A DNA stretch of 50,620 nt from SIG701 sp045544955 (GTDB taxonomy: Bacteria > Bacillota > Clostridia > Oscillospirales > CAG-272). Positions 32,426-41,309 of the stretch are shown piece by piece. Positions within the stretch are counted from its first letter, which is position 1. Each line of letters opens with the position of its first letter. Position numbers and translations under genes: made by a program. The stretch spans positions 1 through 50,620 of the forward strand of contig JAZPZY010000053.1 in assembly GCA_045544955.1 (NCBI GenBank). Reading direction: 5' to 3'. The notes beneath the pieces were generated by a model. The model made no database searches, was not told the origin of the DNA, and saw nothing but the letters and a program-made list of their open reading frames with translations.

Positions 32426-33103
32426 ATGGCAGATTACAGAAATTTTCAGCCGGAGCCGGCACCGTTCAAAAAAGAAAACATCGAATGGACCATCACCTAC
32501 GCCTTCAACGCACCGGATGAGGTCACGCCCCGGGTTCTGCTGATCGGGGATTCCATCGCCAACGGCTATCAGGCCAAGGTGCGGGAGAAGCTGGCATGTT
32601 ACGTCAACGTGACATTCTGGGCAACCTCCAAATGCCTGACGCATCCGCTGTATTTCAAGGAGCTGGATCTGATTCTGGGCAGTGGCAAATTTTCTCTGAT
32701 CAGCTTCAACAACGGACTGCACAGCCTCCACGCGGATACGGATCGGTGGGCAAAGGCTTACCGGGGTGCGATACGGTTCATCCGCGAAAAATGCCCGGAG
32801 GCAAAACTGGTGCTGACGCTGTGCACGCCGCTGAACGATGCAGTGCTGGATGCGTCCTCCCGGAAACTGAACGAGATTACAAGAGAGATTGCCGCTGAAG
32901 AAGGACTGCCCACGCTGGATCTGTACGCGGCGGTAGAATCCCTGAACAGAGACGAGCACATGAGCGATGCGTATCACTGGAAAGACACCGGCAAGGACAC
33001 ACAGGCACAGGCAATTGCGGATTACGCCATGGCGGTACTGCAGCCCGCCGGCGGAAACGTACAGAACGCCACGGAAACCGGCCCGGACGGTGCCATGAAA
33101 TGA
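32426..33103 (+). CDS. SGNH/GDSL-family hydrolase
   Basis: 225 residues, no signal peptide, so probably cytoplasmic. SGNH blocks: LLIGDSIANGY (serine nucleophile in GDS), a conserved ISFNNGLHSL segment in the position of the GxND block, and a C-terminal DAYHWKDTG with the catalytic Asp/His pair. Members are esterases or sugar-ester deacetylases; the substrate is unknown. It starts 1 base after the pdp stop, so it is part of the nucleoside operon, unusually for this family. A terminator follows at 33145. Confidence 0.82.
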   Translation: MADYRNFQPEPAPFKKENIEWTITYAFNAPDEVTPRVLLIGDSIANGYQAKVREKLACYVNVTFWATSKCLTHPLYFKELDLILGSGKFSLISFNNGLHSLHADTDRWAKAYRGAIRFIREKCPEAKLVLTLCTPLNDAVLDASSRKLNEITREIAAEEGLPTLDLYAAVESLNRDEHMSDAYHWKDTGKDTQAQAIADYAMAVLQPAGGNVQNATETGPDGAMK

Positions 33104-33144
33104 TGGGACTGCCAAAAGCAGCTATATCCTAAAAAGCACAAAAA

Positions 33145-33172
33145 CCGTGCGTTTGGAAATCCAAACGCACGG
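33145..33172. terminator. Bidirectional terminator between the nucleoside operon and groL
   Basis: CCGTGCGTTTGG (33145-33156) and CCAAACGCACGG (33161-33172), 12 bp perfect, 4-base loop. On the minus strand it is followed by TTTTTGTGCTTTTT, a good groL terminator; the plus-strand T-run is weak. Confidence 0.8.
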
Positions 33173-33195
33173 TCTTCTTATGCGTATTTACTTTA

Positions 33196-34827
33196 TCAGT
33201 ACATGCCGCCCATGCCGCCCATGCCGGCAGGTGCTGCCGGTGCCGGCGGTTCCGGCTTGCTTACCACCAGAGCCTCGGTGGTGAGAACGGTGGATGCCAC
33301 GGATGCGGCGTTCTGCAGTGCGGAACGGGTAACCTTGGTAGGATCCACGATACCGGCGTCCATCATATCCACGTATTCCTCGGTGTATGCGTTGAAGCCG
33401 TAGCCCTTCTTGCCGCTGGCCTTGATGTTGTTGATAATTACGGAGCCTTCGAAGCCTGCGTTGGCAGCGATCTGACGAACGGGTGCTTCCAGTGCCTTTA
33501 CGACGATCTGGATACCGGTCTTCTCGTCGCCCTCCGCGTTCTCAAGAAGCTTTGCAACCTCGTCGATGACGTTCAGATAAGCCGTACCGCCGCCGGCTAC
33601 GATGCCCTCTTCCACAGCCGCACGGGTTGCGTTCAGAGCGTCCTCGATGCGGAGTTTCTTCTCCTTCATCTCGGTCTCGGTAGCGGCACCAACCTTGATT
33701 ACGGCAACGCCGCCTGCCAGCTTCGCCAGTCTCTCCTGGAGCTTCTCACGGTCGAAGTCGGACGTGGTAGTCTCGATGGCGTTCTTGATCTGTGCGATTC
33801 TGTTCTGAATCTCGGCGGCATCGCCGGCACCGCCCCCGATGATGGTGTTGTCCTTGTTGATCTTTACCTGACGGGCCTGACCGAGCTGTGCTACGGTGGT
33901 CTCCTTCAGATCCAGACCCAGCTCGTCGCAGATCACCTCGCCGCCGGTGAGGGTAGCGATGTCGCGGAGCATTTCCTTACGGCGGTCGCCGAAGCCGGGA
34001 GCCTTAACGGCAGCCACGGTGATGATGCCGCGGAGCTGGTTCAGAAGCAGCGTGGTGAGAGCCTCGCCCTCTACGTCCTCGGCAATGATGAGCAGCTTCT
34101 TGCCAGACTGCACGATCTGCTCCAGCAGCGGCAGGATATCCTGTACGTTGGAGATCTTCTTTTCGGTGATCAGAATGAGGGCGTCGTCCAGAACGGCTTC
34201 CATCTTATCGGTATCGGTTGCCATATAGGGAGAGAGGTAGCCGCGGTCAAACTGCATACCCTCTACAACCTCGGAGTAAGTCTCAGCGGACTTGGACTCC
34301 TCCACGGTGATAACGCCATCTGCGGTTACCTTCTCCATAGCGTCTGCGATCAGCTGACCGATCACTTCGTCGCCGGAGGAAACGGTACCTACGCGGGCGA
34401 TGTCCGCCGTGCCGTTTACCTTCTTGGAGTTAGCCTTCAGTGCCTCAACAGCACGGTCAACAGCCTTCTGGATACCCTTGCGGATCACGATAGGGTTGGC
34501 ACCGGCCGTTACGTTCTTCATGCCCTCGTGGATGAATGCCTGGGCCAGAAGCGTAGCAGTGGTGGTACCGTCACCGGCTGCGTCGTTGGTCTTGGTAGCA
34601 ACCTCACGAACCAGCTGTGCGCCCATGTTCTCAGCGCCGTCTTCCAGTTCGATCTCCTTGGCGATGGTCACACCGTCGTTGGTGATGAGGGGTGTGCCGA
34701 ACTTCTTATCCAGCACTACGTTGCGGCCCTTGGGGCCAAGGGTGATTTTTACGGTATTGGCAAGCTTGTCAACACCGGCGATCAACGCGTTGCGTGCGTC
34801 GATTCCGTAAAGCAGATCTTTCGACAT
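33196..34827 (-). CDS. groL: Chaperonin GroEL
   Basis: 543 residues, ATP-driven folding chamber. Classical features: AGVDKLANTVKITLGPKGRNVVLDKKFG, NDGVTIAKEIELEDGAENMGAQLV, DGTTTATLLAQA, and the C-terminal GGMGGMY tail. Full length. Starts 30 bases downstream of groES and is expressed from the CIRCE-controlled promoter at 35245-35273. Confidence 0.97.
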   Translation of the reverse strand: MSKDLLYGIDARNALIAGVDKLANTVKITLGPKGRNVVLDKKFGTPLITNDGVTIAKEIELEDGAENMGAQLVREVATKTNDAAGDGTTTATLLAQAFIHEGMKNVTAGANPIVIRKGIQKAVDRAVEALKANSKKVNGTADIARVGTVSSGDEVIGQLIADAMEKVTADGVITVEESKSAETYSEVVEGMQFDRGYLSPYMATDTDKMEAVLDDALILITEKKISNVQDILPLLEQIVQSGKKLLIIAEDVEGEALTTLLLNQLRGIITVAAVKAPGFGDRRKEMLRDIATLTGGEVICDELGLDLKETTVAQLGQARQVKINKDNTIIGGGAGDAAEIQNRIAQIKNAIETTTSDFDREKLQERLAKLAGGVAVIKVGAATETEMKEKKLRIEDALNATRAAVEEGIVAGGGTAYLNVIDEVAKLLENAEGDEKTGIQIVVKALEAPVRQIAANAGFEGSVIINNIKASGKKGYGFNAYTEEYVDMMDAGIVDPTKVTRSALQNAASVASTVLTTEALVVSKPEPPAPAAPAGMGGMGGMY

Positions 34828-34857
34828 AACAAAATCCTCCGAATGATTTAAGATAAA

Positions 34858-35142
34858 TTACTCAACAACAGCGAGAATATCGCTCTGGCGGACGATATTG
34901 TATTCCTTACCGTCGCACTTTACTTCCGTACCGGCGTACTTGCTGGTGATTACCCGGTCGCCGACCTTTACGGTCATTACAACTTCCTTACCGTCTACAA
35001 GACCGCCGGGGCCGACGGCCACTACTTCTGCGATCTGGGGCTTTTCCTGGGCACTGCCCGGAAGAATGATACCGGTTTTGGTCGTTTCTTCCGCTTCAAT
35101 AGCACAGACGACAACACGGTCTGCCAAAGGCTTTATAGTCAT
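34858..35142 (-). CDS. groS: Co-chaperonin GroES
   Basis: 94 residues, typical length. MTIKPLADRVV start and the mobile loop with ETTKTGIILPGSAQEKP are diagnostic. Forms the lid of GroEL. First gene of the groESL operon; GGAGG precedes the start. Confidence 0.96.
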   Translation of the reverse strand: MTIKPLADRVVVCAIEAEETTKTGIILPGSAQEKPQIAEVVAVGPGGLVDGKEVVMTVKVGDRVITSKYAGTEVKCDGKEYNIVRQSDILAVVE

Positions 35143-35204
35143 GGTGAAACCTCCTGAAAATCGTGCTCACGGCACGTATTATTTTTTGGACTTTCCTTTT
35201 TGGT

Positions 35205-35231
35205 TTAGCACTCTTGTTTTCGGAGTGCCAA
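35205..35231. promoter_or_regulatory. CIRCE operator of groESL
   Basis: TTAGCACTC (35205-35213), 9 bases, GAGTGCCAA (35223-35231): the HrcA-binding consensus TTAGCACTC-N9-GAGTGCTAA with one mismatch, lying between promoter and groES. Confidence 0.92.
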
Positions 35232-35244
35232 CCCTACGTGATAT

Positions 35245-35273
35245 ATTCTATACCGAAGGGACGGGAAAATCAA
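35245..35273 (-). promoter_or_regulatory. groESL promoter
   Basis: Minus strand: -35 TTGATT (35268-35273), 17-base spacer, -10 TAGAAT (35245-35250); CIRCE lies just downstream. Confidence 0.7.
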
Positions 35274-35325
35274 GTCTTTTTTTGAATATTCACATTTATT
35301 TAACAATTCTTCCCTGCCCGTTCCT

Positions 35326-35352
35326 TTACTGCTCCCGGGCAGGGAGTGCTAA
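35326..35352. promoter_or_regulatory. Second, degenerate CIRCE-like site upstream of the symporter gene
   Basis: TTACTGCTC (35326-35334), exactly 9 bases, GAGTGCTAA (35344-35352). The right arm is a perfect CIRCE half; the left arm matches 6/9. It overlaps a 9-bp stem CCCTGCCCG/CGGGCAGGG (35312-35344). Confidence 0.4.
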
Positions 35353-35415
35353 CGGGCATACCCGTCTTCCGCCGTGCATAAAAATAAAAGGAAACGATTT
35401 TCACGGAGGCTTTTC

Positions 35416-36750
35416 ATGGAAACGGCAATGGCATTTCTCTCCGGGATCCTCCTGCCGGCGTCACTTTTGGGGGCGGGGATTTTTTTGGGCGTGCGGCTTC
35501 GGTTTTTCTGGTTTTTTCATCCCGTCCGCACCTTCCGCACGCTGTTTCGGCGGACGGAGAAAAACACCGCCTCCCCGTTTGCCGCCTTGACTGTGGCGTT
35601 GGCCGGCACTTTGGGCGTAGGAAATATTGCCGGCGTTGCCGCCGCCATCACCGCCGGCGGCGCGGGGGCGGTATTCTGGATGCTGGCCGGTGCCCTTTTT
35701 GCCATGCCAGTGAAATATGCGGAGGTATATCTGGCCCTCCGCTTCCGCCGGTACCGCAGGGAGGACGGTCGGCTCACGCCCTTCGGCGGTGCCATGTACT
35801 ACATCCGGGACGGGCTAAGAGAGCGGGCGCGCACCGCTTTCGGACGGGAAACAGCGGCGCGGCTGGGCGGACTTTTTGCCCTCTTCTGCGTATTGAACGC
35901 ACTGATCACAGGCAACGTCCTCCAGGTGCGGGCGGCCGTTTCCTGCACGGATATACCGCCGGTTCTTTTCGGGATTTTATTCGCCGCGCTGGCACTCCCG
36001 GCCATGCGCGGGGGCATGCGGCGTCTTTCCGGGATCACGGTGGTTCTGATCCCGATCCTTTCCGTTATATACGTTCTTCTCTCCGGCACGATCCTTATTG
36101 CATACCGGGCGGAGATCCCCCGCATCCTTGGGGAGATTTTCCGTGAAGCCTTCGGCCTTTCCGCCGTGGGCGGCGGCGTTTTGGGACTGTCCGTCCGCCG
36201 TGCCGTCCGGTTCGGCATTACCCGGGGCCTGTTTTCCAACGAAGCGGGATGCGGCACGTCTCCCACCGCCCATGCGGCGTCCGATGCGCGAGATCCCCAT
36301 CACCAGGGGTGCTTTGGCATTTTTGAAGTATTTGCGGACACGGTGCTTCTCTGCACTCTGACCGCCCTTGTGATTCTTCTGTACCGGGACGGTGCCGGAC
36401 TGGACGGCATGGCGTTATCCCTCGCCGCTTATACGAAGCTCGCCCTTTCCGTGGGCGGCGTGCGGCTGGCTTCTGCCGCCGGTCTCTTTATGCGGCTCGC
36501 CGTGATTCTGTTTGCCTTCGCCACGGTGATCGCCCAGAGCAGTTACGGCACGGAGGCACTCCGGTACTTTCTTCCCCCACGGCGGGCCAAAGCCGTCTTT
36601 ACGCTGCTGTCCGCCGCCGGCATATTCATGGGAGCCATCCTCCCGGAGGGCGTGCTGTGGCAATGGGCGGATCTTGTGCTCTCCGGGATGACGGTGCTGA
36701 ACGTGATTTGTCTGCTCTGTCTGCACAGACAGATCTCCCCGCCAAAATAG
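35416..36750 (+). CDS. Sodium:alanine symporter family (AGCS) protein
   Basis: 444 residues with about ten hydrophobic segments; imports alanine or glycine with sodium. Family signature GNIAGVAAAITAGGAGAVFWMLAGALFAMP near residues 70-95, and later FSNEAGCGTSPTAHAASD. Slightly short but within range. The ATG at 35416 follows GGAGG; an upstream in-frame ATG lacks a ribosome site. Single gene with a terminator at 36751. Divergent from groES with a degenerate CIRCE-like site 64 bases before the start. Confidence 0.92.
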   Translation: METAMAFLSGILLPASLLGAGIFLGVRLRFFWFFHPVRTFRTLFRRTEKNTASPFAALTVALAGTLGVGNIAGVAAAITAGGAGAVFWMLAGALFAMPVKYAEVYLALRFRRYRREDGRLTPFGGAMYYIRDGLRERARTAFGRETAARLGGLFALFCVLNALITGNVLQVRAAVSCTDIPPVLFGILFAALALPAMRGGMRRLSGITVVLIPILSVIYVLLSGTILIAYRAEIPRILGEIFREAFGLSAVGGGVLGLSVRRAVRFGITRGLFSNEAGCGTSPTAHAASDARDPHHQGCFGIFEVFADTVLLCTLTALVILLYRDGAGLDGMALSLAAYTKLALSVGGVRLASAAGLFMRLAVILFAFATVIAQSSYGTEALRYFLPPRRAKAVFTLLSAAGIFMGAILPEGVLWQWADLVLSGMTVLNVICLLCLHRQISPPK

Positions 36751-36794
36751 AAAACGGCTGCGGCAGGGAATTCCGTACCGCAGCACCGTTTTTT
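36751..36794. terminator. Bidirectional terminator after the symporter
   Basis: AAAACGG-CTGCGG (36751-36763) pairs with CCGCAG-CA-CCGTTTT (36778 onward), with T-run; reads in both directions and overlaps the end of the phosphatase gene. Confidence 0.75.
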
Positions 36795-37788
36795 ACTTTT
36801 TCACAATGGAGACGATCTTATCCATGGTTTCCTGCGTAACGCCGCAGTCCAGAAGGAACGACTTTACCATTTCGGCAATGGTTCCGCCGGGGGCGTATTT
36901 CTCAAGTTCCGCAATGAACAGCTGCCATGTATCGAATTCACGGCTGCGGAAGCCGGTTTTATTCACGTAGCCGGCATAGGTGGAGAGAGACGTGAGCTCG
37001 TAATCCCGCTGAATATCCTCGTCACTCTCCCCGCAGAGTGCCCGCAGATACATGGCGATCATGCCGGCACGGTCGGCACCGCCGGAGCAATGGAAGTAGA
37101 TGGGATAATTCGCCTCGTCTGCCAAAAAATCCATAATACGGCAGATGCCCTCTCTGTGCTGCTCCTCAAAGATCTCTCGATAGGGGCGGTACGGCAGGCA
37201 TTTGAGCATCACGCCGTCACCGGCAGCAGATACTCCGTTCCGCTTTGCCGTTTGGGACGGGGCACGGAGATCCAGATCCGTTTTGATCTTCAGCTGCTGA
37301 CAGAAAATACGCCGGCCTTCCTCGTTTATGGGATAGAAATCCAATTCGCTTCCCCGAAAGACCATTCCCTGCTTCATGGAAATACCGCCCACGTCCCGGA
37401 CGTTCAGAACGTCGGGGATGCGGATAAAGCGGGGAAATTCGTCTCTGGTGGTGAAGGAGCGGGGCTCGCCGCCGTTTACCCGCCAGAAATATTTCTGACC
37501 GATTTTGAAGTTGTCCGCATCGCAGAAGGTCTCCGCCGTTTCAAAAATCATGGGCTCGGCAAAATCCGGCCTTTCCGCGATTTCCAGTGTATAGAGAGCA
37601 GATCTGTCTGCCTCCCAGCGGAAGGTCAGTACAGACGGACGGGACACCTCCTGATTATTCTTCACCGGCTCCAGCCATTTGAGTGCTTCCGTAATGCCGT
37701 CATCGGCAATGCGGCGGATAAATTCGTTCTGCACCTCCGTATGGGTATCAAACAGAAATCCGTTTTCCGGATAAAGAAGTACTGCCAT
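36793..37788 (-). CDS. Tyrosine-protein phosphatase (DSP-like) with N-terminal beta domain
   Basis: 331 residues. The C-terminal half is a Tyr/dual-specificity phosphatase of the bacterial YvlC/IphP type: NVRDVGG near residue 130, and the active-site loop HCSGGADRAG (CxxxxxR). The N-terminal ~110 residues (VSRPSVLTFRWEADRSALYTLEIAERPDFAEPMIFETAE) resemble a fibronectin/Ig-like module. No signal peptide is visible, so it is probably cytoplasmic; substrate unknown. Monocistronic between two terminators. Confidence 0.88.
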   Translation of the reverse strand: MAVLLYPENGFLFDTHTEVQNEFIRRIADDGITEALKWLEPVKNNQEVSRPSVLTFRWEADRSALYTLEIAERPDFAEPMIFETAETFCDADNFKIGQKYFWRVNGGEPRSFTTRDEFPRFIRIPDVLNVRDVGGISMKQGMVFRGSELDFYPINEEGRRIFCQQLKIKTDLDLRAPSQTAKRNGVSAAGDGVMLKCLPYRPYREIFEEQHREGICRIMDFLADEANYPIYFHCSGGADRAGMIAMYLRALCGESDEDIQRDYELTSLSTYAGYVNKTGFRSREFDTWQLFIAELEKYAPGGTIAEMVKSFLLDCGVTQETMDKIVSIVKK

Positions 37789-37815
37789 CGTAGTTACCTC
37801 ACTGTAATAAGAAGA

Positions 37816-37845
37816 CCGGAAGAGGATCCGAAGATTCTCTTCCGG
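37816..37845 (-). terminator. Terminator of the rpiR-ispH operon
   Basis: CCGGAAGAG (37816-37824) and CTCTTCCGG (37837-37845); on the minus strand it is followed by TCTTCTTATT. On the plus strand CTTGTTTTT follows. Confidence 0.65.
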
Positions 37846-37884
37846 CTTGTTTTTCAGAATCTTACGCTGATTCCAGTGGAAAGA

Positions 37885-39963
37885 TTATTTCTCTTCCTCA
37901 GTCTCAAAGGACTTGTATGCATCCGGATTGTCGGTAGAATACATAACCGGTGCTTCTTCAGCGGCAGGAGCCTCTTCCGCAGCCTCTTCCTGAGCAGGCT
38001 CAAGGAGTGCACGGATGGAAAGGCTGATCTTCTGATTCTCCATATCGATGTCGGTGATCTTTACGTCCACCGTCTGACCGACAGCGAGAACCTCATCCGG
38101 CTTTGCGATCTTGTGATCGGCGATCTGGCTGATGTGGATCAGACCGTCCACGCCGTCCACTACTTCTGCAAATGCACCGAAGGGCATGAGAGAAACGATC
38201 TTTACGTTTGCAACATCGCCTACGGAATAGGTGGAGGTGAAGATGTTCCAGGGGTTGGTAGCTTCCGTCTTGTATCCGAGGGAGATGCGGCCGCGTTCAC
38301 GGTCGATAGCCTTTACGAACACGTGGAGCTTATCGCCTACCTTGACAACGTCGGAAGGCTGGCGGATGTGCTTCCAGGACAGCTCGGAGGTATGTACCAT
38401 ACCGTCCACGCCGGCACCCAGATCCACGAATGCGCCGTAAGAGGTAAGGCTCTTGACAACGCCGTCAAACTCCTGACCCTCTTCCAGAGCTGCCCAGAAT
38501 GCCTCTTCCTGTGCTTTTCTCTCCTCGCGGAGTACGGCACGGATGGAAGCGTAGGCTCTCTTTCTGTCCTCTTTGATCTCAACGATCTTTACCCGCTGGG
38601 TGGTACCGACGATGGAGGCGAGGTCGCCGTCCTTCGGTACACCGGAGAGGGATGCGGGGATGAATACGCGAACGCTCTTCAGGGAGATGATAACGCCGCC
38701 CTTGACAGCCTCCACGATGCGTCCTTCCAGGATCTCGCCGGAATTTGCTGCTTCCACGATCAGATCCCAGTTCTTGTCGGTGTCTACTCTCAGCTTATCC
38801 AGCGTTGCGATACCGTCGATATCGCTTACCTTGATAACCTTTGCCTTGATCTCGTCACCTACTTTGAACAGGTCGGAAAGCTTGGCAGACGGATCGTCCG
38901 TCAGCTTATCGTGCACAATTACGCCGGTCGTCTTCGCGCCGAGGTCCAGATGGATCTCGTTCTGAGAGATCGAGGTGATTACACCGGTAACAACTTCTCC
39001 TGTATTTAAAGTTTTGAGAGATTCTTCGAGCAGATCTGCAAAGTTTTCCATTTGCTCAGCCATAGTTTTATATACCTCCTGTATTACACTGTTCGGTGTC
39101 GATGCACCGGCAGTTATGGACACGGTCTGACATCCGGTAAAGTCGATGTGCGAAAGGTCCTCTGCATTCTCGATCAGATACGATCGGGGACAGCGTTCCC
39201 GGCACACAGCGTACAGCTTCGCCGTATTGGAACTGGCACGGCTTCCGATGATCAGCATAGCATCGGATTTTTCTGCCAGGGCGGCGGCTTCCTTCTGTCT
39301 TTCTTCAGTCACAATACATATTCTATCAAAAATTTGCGCGTTTGTATATACCTTTTTGAGAATTTCCAAACTTTTTTTCCATTCTGACAGCTTTTGGGTT
39401 GTCTGCGATGCCACAGAAATGGAAAAATTATCCTCGTTTTCGTGTTTTTCCCTGTTTTGTCCCGTCTGTTTCTCCAAAATAGACTGCAGTTCCTCCGCCG
39501 TGGAGAAGACGACGCCGTCCTTGGCACAGCTGAGGATCCCCTGCACCTCCGGATGATCGGGGGCACCGAGGAGAAAAAAGCGCTTGCCGCCGCCGGAATT
39601 TTCTCCGGCAATCTTCCTCACCTTCTCCACGAAGGGACAGGTACAGTTCAGAACGGTGAGAGACGGACACTCCCGGGCACACGCCTCCAGCTGACGCACC
39701 ACCGCCTCCGTTTCCCCGTGGGCACGGATCACCACGGTGACGGGCACGCCCTCCCGGACACGCTGCAGAACGGCAGGAATATCGGCGGCGGAGATTTCCC
39801 GCACGCCCCGCTTTTTGAGCGATTCACAGTAGCCGTCGTTATGAATCAGCCGTCCCAGCGTGAGAATTTCCGAGCCGCCCCGGCTGATGGCGGATTCCAC
39901 GGCTTCCGTGGCTTTTTTCACGCCGAAGCAGAAGCCGGCGTGAGTCGCTACCGTAACGCTCAC
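37885..39963 (-). CDS. ispH-rpsA: IspH - ribosomal protein S1 fusion
   Basis: 692 residues. Residues 1-~285 are IspH, the [4Fe-4S] reductase of the last step of the MEP isoprenoid pathway (HMBPP to IPP/DMAPP), with conserved cysteines C12 (HAGFCFGV), C109 (CTCPFV) and C216 (FDRICIVTEERQ). The rest contains four S1 RNA-binding repeats (starting near VVTGVITSISQ, ILEGRIVEAVKGG, FDGVVKSLTSYGAF, ANVKIVSLMPFGAF) and an acidic Ala/Glu tail. The fusion is known in Clostridia. It is the last gene of a five-gene operon and overlaps plsC by 4 bases. Confidence 0.95.
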   Translation of the reverse strand: MSVTVATHAGFCFGVKKATEAVESAISRGGSEILTLGRLIHNDGYCESLKKRGVREISAADIPAVLQRVREGVPVTVVIRAHGETEAVVRQLEACARECPSLTVLNCTCPFVEKVRKIAGENSGGGKRFFLLGAPDHPEVQGILSCAKDGVVFSTAEELQSILEKQTGQNREKHENEDNFSISVASQTTQKLSEWKKSLEILKKVYTNAQIFDRICIVTEERQKEAAALAEKSDAMLIIGSRASSNTAKLYAVCRERCPRSYLIENAEDLSHIDFTGCQTVSITAGASTPNSVIQEVYKTMAEQMENFADLLEESLKTLNTGEVVTGVITSISQNEIHLDLGAKTTGVIVHDKLTDDPSAKLSDLFKVGDEIKAKVIKVSDIDGIATLDKLRVDTDKNWDLIVEAANSGEILEGRIVEAVKGGVIISLKSVRVFIPASLSGVPKDGDLASIVGTTQRVKIVEIKEDRKRAYASIRAVLREERKAQEEAFWAALEEGQEFDGVVKSLTSYGAFVDLGAGVDGMVHTSELSWKHIRQPSDVVKVGDKLHVFVKAIDRERGRISLGYKTEATNPWNIFTSTYSVGDVANVKIVSLMPFGAFAEVVDGVDGLIHISQIADHKIAKPDEVLAVGQTVDVKITDIDMENQKISLSIRALLEPAQEEAAEEAPAAEEAPVMYSTDNPDAYKSFETEEEK

Positions 39964-40613
39964 TTTTCCGCCTCCGGATTCTCCCCGGCAGAAAGGGCAC
40001 GGGTATAGCCGCCCAGGGCACAGATATCGGTAAAGATCTTTTCCGTGGCCGCCTTATATTCCGCCTTGCCGCCCTCGGTAAAGCCCAAAGCCTCGTAGGG
40101 AATGGGATCGCCCAGCACAAGCTCCGTACGGCTGAAGAAGCGGACGCGGTTTCCCTTTGCCCGGATATAGGCCGGCACCACCGTGGCTTTTGCGTGATAG
40201 GCGATCATGCCCACGCCGTGCTTCACGGGCGTTGATGCGGGATCCACGGCAGGATGTCTCGTTCCCTGGGGGAAAATACCGATCATCTCGCCCGCTTCGA
40301 TCATAGAGATGGTACGGCGGATACTGCCCACGTCCGCACCGCCCCGATCCACGGGATAGGCACCCAGCACGGTGATCAGCCCTTTGAGAAGGGGGATTTT
40401 GAACAGTTCCTTTTTCGCCATATAGCGGATCTGCCGGTCAAGAGCAGCGGAAAGGATCAGAACGTCCAGCATGCTGGTATGGTTGGCACAGATAATACAT
40501 CCGCCTTCCTCGGGCAGTTTTTCCCGATTCACCACACGGATGCGGAACAAAGCCCGCACCGGATACACGCAGATGGTGTAAATAACCCGGTATATCTTAC
40601 TCATTTTACGCAT
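39960..40613 (-). CDS. plsC: 1-acyl-glycerol-3-phosphate acyltransferase
   Basis: 217 residues. Acylates lysophosphatidate at the membrane in phospholipid synthesis. HX4D motif NHTSMLD (H45-D50), then FPQGTRH, and later VVPAYI. N-terminal hydrophobic segment about 10-25. Overlaps cmk by 8 and ispH by 4 bases, hence translational coupling; the cmk-plsC-ispH order is conserved in clostridia. Confidence 0.93.
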   Translation of the reverse strand: MRKMSKIYRVIYTICVYPVRALFRIRVVNREKLPEEGGCIICANHTSMLDVLILSAALDRQIRYMAKKELFKIPLLKGLITVLGAYPVDRGGADVGSIRRTISMIEAGEMIGIFPQGTRHPAVDPASTPVKHGVGMIAYHAKATVVPAYIRAKGNRVRFFSRTELVLGDPIPYEALGFTEGGKAEYKAATEKIFTDICALGGYTRALSAGENPEAEK

Positions 40614-41283
40614 TTTTGCATTTCTCCCTGACGAGGCGGAGTGCCTCTATTACGGTTTCTTCCTGATTCAGTTCAGAATTATCAAACAGAATGGCGTCCG
40701 GGGCAGGTACCAGCGGTGCGATCTCCCGTCCGCTGTCGTTCTTATCCCGTTCCACCGTTTCCCGATAGATCTGCTCGTAGGTACAGGCAACGCCCTTCTC
40801 CTGCATTTCCAGATAACGGCGTTTTGCCCGCGCCTCCGCCGAAGCCACGAGAAACAGCTTTACGTCCGCATCCGGCATGATGACCGTGCCGATGTCCCGG
40901 CCGTCCATTACCACGCCGCCCCGTTTCACCATATCCTTCTGCATATCCAGAAGAAAGGCTCGAACGGCAGGAACGGCGGAAACGGCGGACGCCGCCATGG
41001 AGATCTCCGGCGTGCGGATGCTGCCGCCCACGTCCTCGCCGCAAAGCAGGACGGTCTGCACGCCGCCGCTGTACGAAAGCTCCACCTGCACTGAATCAAG
41101 GGCGGCGGCAACTGCCTCCCCATTTTTCGGATCGATGTCGTTTCGCACCATATACAGACCGACAGCCCGGTACAGGGCACCGGTATCCACGTAAATGAGA
41201 GAAAGCTCCCGTGCCAATGCCCGTGCAAGGGTGCTCTTGCCGGAGCTGCTGGGGCCGTCCAGTGCAATGTTCCATTTTTTCAT
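40606..41283 (-). CDS. cmk: Cytidylate kinase
   Basis: 225 residues. Phosphorylates CMP and dCMP with ATP. P-loop GPSSSGKST (10-18), YVDTGALYRAVGLYM and the GRDIGTVIMPDADVKLFL nucleotide-binding segment are all present. Full length. Lies 26 bases after the flavoprotein gene and overlaps plsC. Confidence 0.95.
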   Translation of the reverse strand: MKKWNIALDGPSSSGKSTLARALARELSLIYVDTGALYRAVGLYMVRNDIDPKNGEAVAAALDSVQVELSYSGGVQTVLLCGEDVGGSIRTPEISMAASAVSAVPAVRAFLLDMQKDMVKRGGVVMDGRDIGTVIMPDADVKLFLVASAEARAKRRYLEMQEKGVACTYEQIYRETVERDKNDSGREIAPLVPAPDAILFDNSELNQEETVIEALRLVREKCKNA

Positions 41284-41309
41284 CGTATCGTTTCCTTTCG
41301 GCGATATTC

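Noticed and set aside
37090..39009. A 639-codon open frame opposite the phosphatase and ispH-rpsA genes
   Set aside because: It spans two genes and their terminator on the other strand; no domain or ribosome site.
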